Shown here: piece by piece, positions 1 to 5,627 of the stretch
Position numbering within the stretch: the stretch's first letter is position 1
Layout: every line of letters begins with the position of its first letter
Assembly: GCA_016650415.1 (NCBI GenBank)
Contig: JAENVU010000094.1
Location: 1 to 5,913 of the forward strand
Length of the DNA: 5,913 bases
Reading direction: 5' to 3'
Source of the DNA: Acidimicrobiia bacterium
Lineage (GTDB): Bacteria > Actinomycetota > Acidimicrobiia > IMCC26256 > JAENVU01
Made by a program: the position numbers and the translations under genes
The notes under the pieces: generated by a model
Seen by the model: only the letters and a program-made list of their open reading frames with translations
Told to the model about the DNA's origin: nothing
The model's database searches: none

Positions 1-1
1 C

Positions 2-145
2 GGTCGCCGCTTCAACGACGTGTTGCTCCGGAAGGGCTACGCCCGGTTGCTCGTGATCCCACCGAACGGCGTGCATTCGCGCGTGATGTTGGAAGAAGAA
101 CTTGCCGCCAAGCGTGCGCACCGCGGCCTGTGGGGCGCGTGCTGA
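2..145 (+). CDS. Thermonuclease (staphylococcal nuclease-like) family protein, C-terminal fragment
   Basis: The first 47 codons of the window form an open frame ending at TGA 143-145, and the gene begins upstream of the window. The fragment reads as the last strands and helix of an SNase fold (PF00565). FNDVLLRKGYARLLV matches the family's 'vN..Lv..G.A.v' strand, PPNGVHSR follows, then a charged helix (EEELAAKRAHR) and the typical GLW ending. SNase-family proteins are Ca2+-dependent phosphodiesterases of DNA and RNA, often secreted or membrane-anchored. Here the catalytic Arg/Glu residues, any signal peptide and the start all lie outside the window, so activity and location cannot be judged. 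The gene converges on the decarboxylase gene with 10 bp between stops. Family assignment is good by motif; no specific function is claimed. Confidence 0.8.
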   Translation, partial: GRRFNDVLLRKGYARLLVIPPNGVHSRVMLEEELAAKRAHRGLWGAC

Positions 146-155
146 GCGTTCTTCG

Positions 156-1505
156 TTACCGCAGCGACTCGACGATGTCGTCGGTGATGGCGGGTGGGCA
201 GTCGGGGTGGAGGTAGACCGCGCGCAGCACGGTCTCACCGTGGAACGTCGTCGGCATCACGAACGCCCGCTGGTCTCGCAGCATCTGGTGAGACCATTCG
301 TGGTACTGCTTCGCGGCCCAGCCGAGTCGCCGCCACAAGACCACGGTCAGTTCGGGATCGCGCACCAGCTCCAGGTGCGGCGCCGCCGCGATCCGTGCCG
401 CCGCGTCGCGGGTGATCGCGAGCGTCTCCTCGACCGCGTCGCGGTACGCGTCGGTGCCGTGGACGGCCAGCGAAAACCAGAACGGCAGCCCTCGGGCCCG
501 TCGGGTGAGGTGATACGCGTAGTCGGCCGGGTTCCACACTTCGGTCGCTCGGATGGGGTCCAGGTACGGCGCGATCTGCGCGTGGGCGTGGCGCGCGATC
601 TCCGGGTCCCGGTACAGGAGTGCCGCACAATCGAACGGGGCGAACAGCCACTTGTGCGGATCGACCACGAAGGAGTCCACTCGATCGATGCCCGAGTACT
701 TCGCCGCGATGCTCGGAGCCGCGAGCCCCGCCAGCCCGTACGCGCCATCGACGTGCGCCCACACCCCGCGTTCGTGCGCGACATCGGCAACGCCGGCGAG
801 ATCGTCGACGGTGCCGCTATTCGTGGTCCCGGCGGTGGCGACGACGGCAAAGACCGCGTCGGCATCGGGGTCGGTCTCGAGTGCGGCGCGCAATGCGGAT
901 CCCGTGAGCCGGTCGTCGGGACCCGTCGGGACGATGAGGGTGTCGACGTCCATGATGCGCAGCGTGTTGGTGAGCGACGAGTGGGCCTGGTCGGCCAACG
1001 CGACCCGCCAGCGGTGGGGCCGCTCGCGTGCTTCGGACGCCGCCGATCGCGCGGTGACGAGCGCCGAGAGGTTGCCCGCCGAACCGCCGGAGACGAACAC
1101 CCCACCGGCCTCGGCCGGCAGCCCGGCAAGGTCGGCGATCCAGCGCAGCGCCTGGTTCTCCGCGTAGACCGCGCCGGCCGCTTCCAGCCAGTCGCTCGCA
1201 CAGATGGCCGACGACGAGACCACGACGTCGAAGAGCTGGCTCGCCTTGGTCGGGGCGACGGGAATGAACGACAGGAACGCCGGGCTGTCGGCGGAAATGC
1301 ACGCCGGCGCGAGCACATCCTGGAACCAACCCATCACGGTCGCGGGTGAGTGTCCGCTCGGCCCGATGGTGGAACCCACCGCGGCCTCGAGTTCGGCCAG
1401 CGTCTGGGGCTGGTCCAGCGGGACCGGGTCCATACGCAACCGGGCGGTGGCGTAGTCGAAGCACAGCTCGATCATTTCCTCGGTCGTCGCGTCGAAGTGA
1501 TGCAT
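156..1505 (-). CDS. Pyridoxal-phosphate-dependent group II (aromatic-L-amino-acid type) decarboxylase
   Basis: A 449-residue cytosolic fold-type I PLP enzyme, close to the family's usual 450-500 residues (PF00282). Numbering is from ATG 1505. The phosphate-binding motif SGGSAGN is near 139-145. His175 in ADQAHSS matches the ring-stacking His of AADC. ATAGTT lies at 223-228. Asp253 in HVDGAYG is the residue that contacts the pyridine nitrogen. Lys285 in DPHKW is the Schiff-base lysine. A Tyr at about 329 (ADYAYH) matches by eye the mobile-loop Tyr that marks decarboxylases rather than Phe-type aldehyde synthases. The expected reaction is amino acid to amine plus CO2. The substrate (aromatic amino acid, diaminobutyrate or glutamate-like) cannot be read from the sequence. 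The frame stays open to 1601, but 1505 is preferred: family similarity begins there, the longer form would overlap the helicase gene, and a TACCGT -10 lies 7 nt upstream. Confidence 0.9.
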   Translation of the reverse strand: MHHFDATTEEMIELCFDYATARLRMDPVPLDQPQTLAELEAAVGSTIGPSGHSPATVMGWFQDVLAPACISADSPAFLSFIPVAPTKASQLFDVVVSSSAICASDWLEAAGAVYAENQALRWIADLAGLPAEAGGVFVSGGSAGNLSALVTARSAASEARERPHRWRVALADQAHSSLTNTLRIMDVDTLIVPTGPDDRLTGSALRAALETDPDADAVFAVVATAGTTNSGTVDDLAGVADVAHERGVWAHVDGAYGLAGLAAPSIAAKYSGIDRVDSFVVDPHKWLFAPFDCAALLYRDPEIARHAHAQIAPYLDPIRATEVWNPADYAYHLTRRARGLPFWFSLAVHGTDAYRDAVEETLAITRDAAARIAAAPHLELVRDPELTVVLWRRLGWAAKQYHEWSHQMLRDQRAFVMPTTFHGETVLRAVYLHPDCPPAITDDIVESLR

Positions 1506-1512
1506 GGTCGGC

Positions 1513-1518
1513 ACGGTA
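1513..1518 (-). promoter_or_regulatory. Putative -10 element (TACCGT) of a leaderless promoter for the decarboxylase gene
   Basis: On the minus strand TACCGT fits the actinobacterial -10 pattern TANNNT, and seven bases (GCCGACC) separate it from ATG 1505. Transcription would then begin at or within a base of the start codon, giving a leaderless mRNA. No Shine-Dalgarno sequence and no convincing -35 hexamer are visible. The site lies in the 58-bp gap after the helicase stop, so the decarboxylase could be transcribed independently of the helicase. It also supports the 1505 start over longer forms. Confidence 0.5.
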
Positions 1519-1563
1519 GTGCTGGACGCGGGCGACGGCGGCCCGCGCCACCAACCCGCGAAC

Positions 1564-3612
1564 TCAGCCCGCGGGTTCGCTCCCGACGGGCGCAGCGGCA
1601 TCGTCGGGGCGATGGCGCCCGACGATCTCGAGCACTTGCGCGCCGTACCGCTCCAACTTCACCGGCCCGACACCGGGCACGTCGAGCAGTTGCGGACTGT
1701 CGGTCGGTCGGGCCATCGCCACCGCGCGCAGCGACTTGTTGTCGAAGATCACGTAGGCCGGAACATCGGCGGCGCGCGCCGCGTCGCGCCGCCACGCGAC
1801 CAGTGCGTCGAAGAGTGGCCGGTCCAGTGGCGTCAGCTCGTCGTCGGTCAGCCCGCGCAGTGCGGCCCGAGCCGTCTTTGCCCCGCGACGGTTGACCGCT
1901 CGATCACGCGGTGGCTCGGGCGTGCCGCTCACCGCCCGTTCGATCTCGGCCAGATACGGACTTTGCGATCGGCGACTGACCCGTTCGCCTCGATCGCGGC
2001 GGCTCGCCCAGGAGATGTGCAGCGCGCGTTGGGCCCGGCTCAATCCGACGTACAGGAGCCGTCGTTCTTCGCCCAAGGCCGCGCTGTCGCCCTGGGCGTG
2101 CGAGATCGGGACGAGCCCTTTTTCCAAACCAGTCACGAACACGGTGTCCCACTCGAGTCCCTTGGCCCGGTGGAAGGTCAGGAGATCGACGGCGTCCGAC
2201 GCCAGGCCGGCGTCGTCGTGGCCGCGCAACGAGGTCCGGAGAAAATCGAGGAACTCGGCGACCGTGCCGCGTCCGCTGCTGACCGCCAGGTATTCCCGGC
2301 CGAGTTGGGCGATGGCCTCGCGGTGGGTGCGGCTCTCCTCGGTGGCATCGGCCGCGTCGGTGATGAGGTCGGTCAGATGCTCGGCGAAGTCGCGTGCGGG
2401 TGCCTTCGACGCGATCTCCTGCAACGTGTCGAGCGCAACTTTGACCTCGTTCCGTTCGAGGAACGCGACGTCGCCGCGGACGCGGAACGGAATACCGGAC
2501 CGCCGCAGCGCCTCTTCGAACCCGGCGGATTGGGCATTGATGCGATAGAGGACCGCCAGCGAGGACCACGGCTGGCCGCGAGCCGCGGTGTCGCGCAGCT
2601 TCTCGACCACACCCCGCGCCTCGGCCTCGGCGTCGGCGTAGTTGGTGATCGTGGGCGCCGGACCCTGGGTCCCCATCGACCGGACATCGGCGCGTTCGCC
2701 GGCGGGGAGGACGGCCCGCGCGGCACTGACGATCTCGGGAGTCGAGCGGTAGTTGACGTCGAGGCGGACCGTGGATCCTCCGGGGAAGTGATCCGAGAAG
2801 CGGTTCAGGTATCCAGGGTCCGCGCCGGCGAAGGAGTAGATCGCCTGATCGGGATCACCCACGACGCAGAGGTCGTCCCGTTCGCCGAGCCAACTGCGCA
2901 AGAGGCGGAGCTGGGCCCGACTCACGTCCTGGAATTCGTCGACGAAGAAGTGGCGGAACCGCCAGCGTTGGGTCGCAGCGAACTCGGCGTCGGATTCGAG
3001 TGCCTGCGCGCAGAGGCGTACGAGATCGTCGAAGTCGATGACGTGACGCTTGCGTTTCTCGGCTTGATACTTCCCGTAGATGTCGGCCATGCGTTCGACG
3101 GGGATCGACGGCTCCCGACCGGTGCGGATCGCGGCTTCCGAGTACGCCGTGGGGCCGACGAGCCGGGCCTGGGCCCATTCGATCTCGCCCGCCGCCTCCA
3201 TGATCGCGAGGTTCGCCTGCGCGCCGCGCTTGCCGCCGACGAGCGGCGCGAGGAGCCGAGCCTTGCGTTCGAGGAGCGCCGGCATCGCGGTGCCTCGGTG
3301 GTCATGCATGGCCTTGAGCTGGCCGAGCGCCACGGCGTGGAACGTTCCGGCGGTGAGTCCGTCGCGGACGCCGAGCCGGCGGAGGCGGGTGCGCAACTCA
3401 CCCGCCGCCTTGCGGGTGAAGGTCAGCGCGAGCACGTGGCTGGGTTCGATCGCCTCGGTGCTGGACTGCCAGGCGATTCGGCGCGTCAACACCCGCGTCT
3501 TGCCCGAACCCGCCGGCGCGAGGATCGCCAAGGGCGACTCCGCGGCGGTGACGGCTCGGCGTTGGGAATCGTCGAGATCCGTGAGGAGGCGACGTTCGGG
3601 ATCCGCGGTCAC
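1564..3612 (-). CDS. uvrD2: UvrD/PcrA-family 3'-5' DNA helicase with C-terminal HRDC domain (UvrD2-like)
   Basis: A 682-residue SF1A helicase starting with GTG 3612. All helicase motifs are readable: Walker A APAGSGKT (32-39), Ia ALTFTRKAA (62-70), II DEFQD (225-229), III VGDPDQAIYSFAGA (251-264), IV NYRST (287-291), V HRAKGLEWD (481-489) and VI YVGLSRA (521-527). These predict an ATP-driven 3'-5' DNA translocase and helicase acting in repair or recombination. Residues of about 591-665 form an HRDC domain (FDALVAWRRD, PAYVIFDNKSL, VPGVGPVKLERYG), a combination typical of actinobacterial UvrD2. Unlike mycobacterial UvrD2, the linker between the two parts (about 565-592) contains no cysteine. 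The only two cysteines, Cys201 and Cys249, lie in the motor. The gene is divergent from the PH-domain gene and lies upstream of the decarboxylase on the same strand. Helicase identity is certain; the uvrD2 symbol rests on the HRDC architecture. Confidence 0.95.
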   Translation of the reverse strand: MTADPERRLLTDLDDSQRRAVTAAESPLAILAPAGSGKTRVLTRRIAWQSSTEAIEPSHVLALTFTRKAAGELRTRLRRLGVRDGLTAGTFHAVALGQLKAMHDHRGTAMPALLERKARLLAPLVGGKRGAQANLAIMEAAGEIEWAQARLVGPTAYSEAAIRTGREPSIPVERMADIYGKYQAEKRKRHVIDFDDLVRLCAQALESDAEFAATQRWRFRHFFVDEFQDVSRAQLRLLRSWLGERDDLCVVGDPDQAIYSFAGADPGYLNRFSDHFPGGSTVRLDVNYRSTPEIVSAARAVLPAGERADVRSMGTQGPAPTITNYADAEAEARGVVEKLRDTAARGQPWSSLAVLYRINAQSAGFEEALRRSGIPFRVRGDVAFLERNEVKVALDTLQEIASKAPARDFAEHLTDLITDAADATEESRTHREAIAQLGREYLAVSSGRGTVAEFLDFLRTSLRGHDDAGLASDAVDLLTFHRAKGLEWDTVFVTGLEKGLVPISHAQGDSAALGEERRLLYVGLSRAQRALHISWASRRDRGERVSRRSQSPYLAEIERAVSGTPEPPRDRAVNRRGAKTARAALRGLTDDELTPLDRPLFDALVAWRRDAARAADVPAYVIFDNKSLRAVAMARPTDSPQLLDVPGVGPVKLERYGAQVLEIVGRHRPDDAAAPVGSEPAG

Positions 3613-3618
3613 ACGTGC

Positions 3619-3624
3619 ACGCTA
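3619..3624 (-). promoter_or_regulatory. Putative -10 element (TAGCGT) of a leaderless promoter for the helicase gene
   Basis: TAGCGT on the minus strand matches TANNNT and is followed by six bases (GCACGT) before GTG 3612. That spacing puts the transcription start at the first base of the start codon. No Shine-Dalgarno or clear -35 is visible. It lies in the 119-bp divergent region shared with the PH-domain gene. Confidence 0.5.
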
Positions 3625-3718
3625 CCGACCGCATGTGACCATCGGGCGACGGAGGGCCCGCACATCGAGGACCCGACACCGAAGCGGCGTGGTCCCTGCG
3701 GATTCCCCGACGCGGTCC

Positions 3719-3724
3719 TAGGCT
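3719..3724 (+). promoter_or_regulatory. Putative -10 element (TAGGCT) of a leaderless promoter for the PH-domain operon
   Basis: TAGGCT fits TANNNT and stands seven bases (GAATCTC) before ATG 3732, placing transcription initiation at or next to the start codon. The -35 region has no recognisable TTGACA-like hexamer, and no purine-rich ribosome binding site precedes the ATG. It probably serves both the PH-domain gene and the receptor gene downstream. Confidence 0.5.
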
Positions 3725-3731
3725 GAATCTC

Positions 3732-4403
3732 ATGCCGCCGTATCCCGAGAAGCTGATCAACGAGGGTGAGACCGTCGTCCTCGACCTGAAGCCCCACTGG
3801 TGGTTCTTCTGGAAGCACATCCTCGCCGGTGGGGTGCTGCTGATCGTCGTGGTGCTCTGGGCGTTGGCGGCCCCCGACGGGCTCGACTTCCTGTCGGTCC
3901 CGATCGCACTCGCGATCGTGGTCTACGTGGGCTTCATCGTGGTCGCCTACTTGACCTGGACCTATACGCATTTCGTGCTGACGGATCGACGCGTCGTGTC
4001 TCGTTCGGGCATCGTGTCGAAGAAGGGCACCGAGATCCCGCTCGATCGCGTCAACAACATCGACTTCTCGCAGAAGATCTTCGAGCGGATGATCGGTGCG
4101 GGCGACCTCGCGATCGAATCCGCGGGCAAGGACGGCCAGAGCCACTTCGAGAACGTTCGCCATCCCGACATGGTCCAGCAGGAGATCTACCGCCAGATGG
4201 AGGTCAACAGCCGTCGTCAGGCGACCTGGCAGGCGGATGCAATCGCGACCGCGAACCCGGGGATGCAGTCGGCTCGGCCACCCGCCGCGGCGCCGCCCGA
4301 TGTTGCCGATCAGATCGCGAAGTTGGCGACGCTGCGGGACCAGGGTGCGATCACCTCCGAGGAGTTCGAGACCAAGAAGGCCGAGCTCCTCGACCGGATG
4401 TAG
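3732..4403 (+). CDS. Membrane protein with bacterial PH domain (bPH2) and C-terminal SHOCT domain
   Basis: A 223-residue protein. After a short polar N-terminus come two hydrophobic helices, about residues 29-47 (ILAGGVLLIVVVLWALAA) and 54-76 (LSVPIALAIVVYVGFIVVAY). They are followed by a PH-like beta domain at about 77-150 with the family's hallmark phrases HFVLTDRRVVSRSG, IPLDRVNNI and GAGDLAIES (PF03703, formerly DUF304). A Pro/Ala-rich linker (177-190) leads to a SHOCT module (191-222: IAKLATLRDQGAITSEEFETKKAELL; PF09851). The protein is expected in the cytoplasmic membrane with the PH and SHOCT parts in the cytosol. Molecular function is unknown for this family; SHOCT is thought to mediate oligomerisation or regulation. 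The gene is divergent from the helicase and followed after 5 bp by the receptor gene, implying an operon. Domain assignment is strong, function open. Confidence 0.9.
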   Translation: MPPYPEKLINEGETVVLDLKPHWWFFWKHILAGGVLLIVVVLWALAAPDGLDFLSVPIALAIVVYVGFIVVAYLTWTYTHFVLTDRRVVSRSGIVSKKGTEIPLDRVNNIDFSQKIFERMIGAGDLAIESAGKDGQSHFENVRHPDMVQQEIYRQMEVNSRRQATWQADAIATANPGMQSARPPAAAPPDVADQIAKLATLRDQGAITSEEFETKKAELLDRM

Positions 4404-4408
4404 GTGTC

Positions 4409-5137
4409 GTGACCGACCTCCGGGTGGTCTCGCTGGTGCCATCGGTCACCGAGACGCTGCTGGGGTTGGGCGTGACGCCGGTGGCCTGCACGAGGTTTTG
4501 TGGCCAACCCGGGATCCCGACGATCGGCGGCACCAAGGACCCTGACGTCGACGCGATCGTCGCGCTGGGGCCCGACATCGTCATCGTCAATGACGAAGAG
4601 AACCGTCGCGCCGATGCCGACGTGCTCGCCGCCGCGGGTGTCGCCCTGCACTCGATGTCGCCGCGTTCGGTGGGAGAGGTGGCGCCGGCGATCGAAGCGT
4701 TGGCGGCCCGACTCGGAGTGGAGGCGCCAGCGTCGATGCCCGACCGGCCGGCGCGTGGACCGGTGCACGGTCGCGCGCTCATCCTGATCTGGCGCCGACC
4801 GTGGATGAGTCAGTCGGCCGACACGTACGGGGCATCGATGCTCGACCACCTCGGCTGGACGAATCTGCTCGACCCGTCGGCGCGCTACCCCGAACTCTCG
4901 ACCGACGAGCTCCACGGGATGCAGCCCGACCTGGTGGTGCTCCCGGACGAGCCGTACCCGTTCGGTGCGCGCCACGTGCCGGAACTCGCCGCGATCGTTC
5001 CCGGCGCGCGCATCGTGTTGGTCGACGGTCGGGACTTGCTCTGGTGGGGGATTCGTACCGCCGATGCGTTGGCCCGCCTCGAACGTGCCCTTGAGCGAAA
5101 TTCACTCCACCGCAGATTTCGCCCCGATGAGGGTTGA
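4409..5137 (+). CDS. Helical-backbone metal receptor / cobalamin-binding BtuF-like protein without signal peptide
   Basis: A 242-residue TroA/BtuF-fold protein (cluster A-3 type, PF01497 region) starting with GTG 4409. Recognisable pieces in order: the first lobe's RVVSLVPSVTETLLGLGV (5-22), then IGGTKDPDVDAIVALGPDIVI (39-59) with the usual ligand-cleft layout; after the connecting helix, IWRRPWMSQSADTYGASMLDHLGW (127-150), LVVLPDEPYPFG (175-186) and VDGRDLLWWGIRTADAL (205-221). Such proteins normally deliver cobalamin, haem or siderophore iron to ABC importers. Here strand one begins at residue 5, leaving no room for a signal sequence or lipobox, and no permease or ATPase gene is in view, so a cytosolic binding role is possible. 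It sits 5 bp after the PH gene's stop and is probably translationally coupled. The last 13 or so residues, from about Asn231, use codons unlike the rest of the gene. Confidence 0.85.
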   Translation: MTDLRVVSLVPSVTETLLGLGVTPVACTRFCGQPGIPTIGGTKDPDVDAIVALGPDIVIVNDEENRRADADVLAAAGVALHSMSPRSVGEVAPAIEALAARLGVEAPASMPDRPARGPVHGRALILIWRRPWMSQSADTYGASMLDHLGWTNLLDPSARYPELSTDELHGMQPDLVVLPDEPYPFGARHVPELAAIVPGARIVLVDGRDLLWWGIRTADALARLERALERNSLHRRFRPDEG

Positions 5138-5162
5138 GCTATATAGACGAAATATATAGATT
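5134..5162 (+). promoter_or_regulatory. Sigma-A-type promoter for the SpeD-like/GNAT gene pair (TTGAGC, 17 bp, TAGATT)
   Basis: TTGAGC (5134-5139, matching TTGACA at four of six positions) overlaps the receptor gene's stop codon. A 17-bp spacer of unusually AT-rich sequence follows, then TAGATT (5157-5162), which fits TANNNT. This is the only site in the window where both hexamers and an ideal spacer are visible. The predicted transcription start is near 5169, leaving about 87 nt before ATG 5256. Whether the AT-rich spacer carries a regulator site is unknown. Confidence 0.55.
5140..5160 (+). repeat. Short direct repeat TATATAGA x2 in the promoter spacer
   Basis: The octamer TATATAGA occurs at 5140-5147 and again at 5153-5160, 13 bp start to start. 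The first copy lies within the palindrome CTATATAG (5139-5146). Such an A/T-only cluster is conspicuous in this GC-rich window. It overlaps the proposed promoter spacer and -10, so it may be an operator or may simply reflect an AT-rich promoter. Seen directly; the function is inferred. Confidence 0.4.
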
Positions 5163-5255
5163 GCCCGACTTGATCCAGTGCCGGACTGAGAATCCCAGAG
5201 CCCAAACAAGCGCAACATTGGCATCATCCGCAACGTCCGTGACAACATCGGCCGC

Positions 5256-5627
5256 ATGATGGAGTTCGCACTCGACGATGCTGGGTTGACCGATCTTGCG
5301 CCGGATATCCACCGGCAGCGGCTGGTGATCGAAGGGGTGCCGGAGAGCCCCATCGACGATGGCGCCATCGTCGACTACCTGCGGGGCCTGAGCGAGGTGT
5401 GCGGGATGGTCACGCTCATCGACCCGGTCACCCACCGCTCGGATCGGTACGGATGGGCGGGATGGATCCACTGGGAGACCTCGGGAGCACACTTCTACGC
5501 GTGGGAGACGCCGCGACTCTTCTTCAGCGTCGACATCTACACGTGCAAGCCGTTCGATCCGGCCGCCGCAGTGATCTACACCAGCCGATATTTCGCAGCC
5601 GAACGCTGCGTGGCGAAAGAGTTCTGA
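5256..5627 (+). CDS. S-adenosylmethionine decarboxylase-family (SpeD-like) protein
   Basis: A 123-residue protein, the size of the short bacterial (class 1B) AdoMet decarboxylases. True SpeD cleaves itself to make a pyruvoyl enzyme that converts S-adenosylmethionine into the aminopropyl donor for spermidine. The C-terminal half carries the family signature FFSVDIYTCKPFDP (89-102), with Cys97 at the place of the catalytic Cys. The processing region reads WETSGAHFYAWE (73-84): Ser76 is the likely counterpart of the pyruvoyl Ser, but the usual Glu-Ser-His is absent and the normal catalytic His position appears to be Tyr81. The N-terminal part (APDIHRQRLVIEG) is confident coding sequence. ATG 5256 is followed directly by ATG 5259, and neither has a visible ribosome binding site. 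Its stop overlaps the next gene's ATG. Family membership is likely; authentic decarboxylase activity is uncertain, and another substrate (for example ornithine or arginine) is possible. Confidence 0.75.
   Translation: MMEFALDDAGLTDLAPDIHRQRLVIEGVPESPIDDGAIVDYLRGLSEVCGMVTLIDPVTHRSDRYGWAGWIHWETSGAHFYAWETPRLFFSVDIYTCKPFDPAAAVIYTSRYFAAERCVAKEF

Noticed and set aside
146..155. Possible bidirectional terminator between the convergent nuclease and decarboxylase genes
   Set aside because: Only 10 bp separate the stops, and no GC stem followed by a T-run is visible around them.
102..1349. A 415-codon open frame on the + strand antisense to the decarboxylase
   Set aside because: Shadow of the decarboxylase, with Arg-rich translation and no motif. 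It would also overlap the nuclease gene end.
1504..3726. A 740-codon open frame on the + strand antisense to the helicase
   Set aside because: It mirrors the helicase gene in a GC-rich sequence where antisense frames stay open. Its translation is Arg/Gly/Asp-rich with no recognisable domain, whereas the minus frame has every SF1 helicase motif.
3800..4408. N-terminal extension of the receptor frame through the PH-domain gene
   Set aside because: It overlaps the PH gene out of frame and is Arg-rich. Receptor similarity begins exactly at GTG 4409, 5 bp after the PH stop.
3609..4442. A 277-codon open frame on the - strand across the PH-domain gene
   Set aside because: Antisense shadow with low-complexity His/Arg/Asp-rich translation. 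The + strand has clear membrane helices plus PH and SHOCT signatures.
5172..5194. Small hairpin (CAGT / loop GCCGG / ACTG with weak outer pairs) considered as terminator or riboswitch part
   Set aside because: The stem is only four firm base pairs with no U-tract. The leader of about 87 nt shows no recognisable SAM-riboswitch core.
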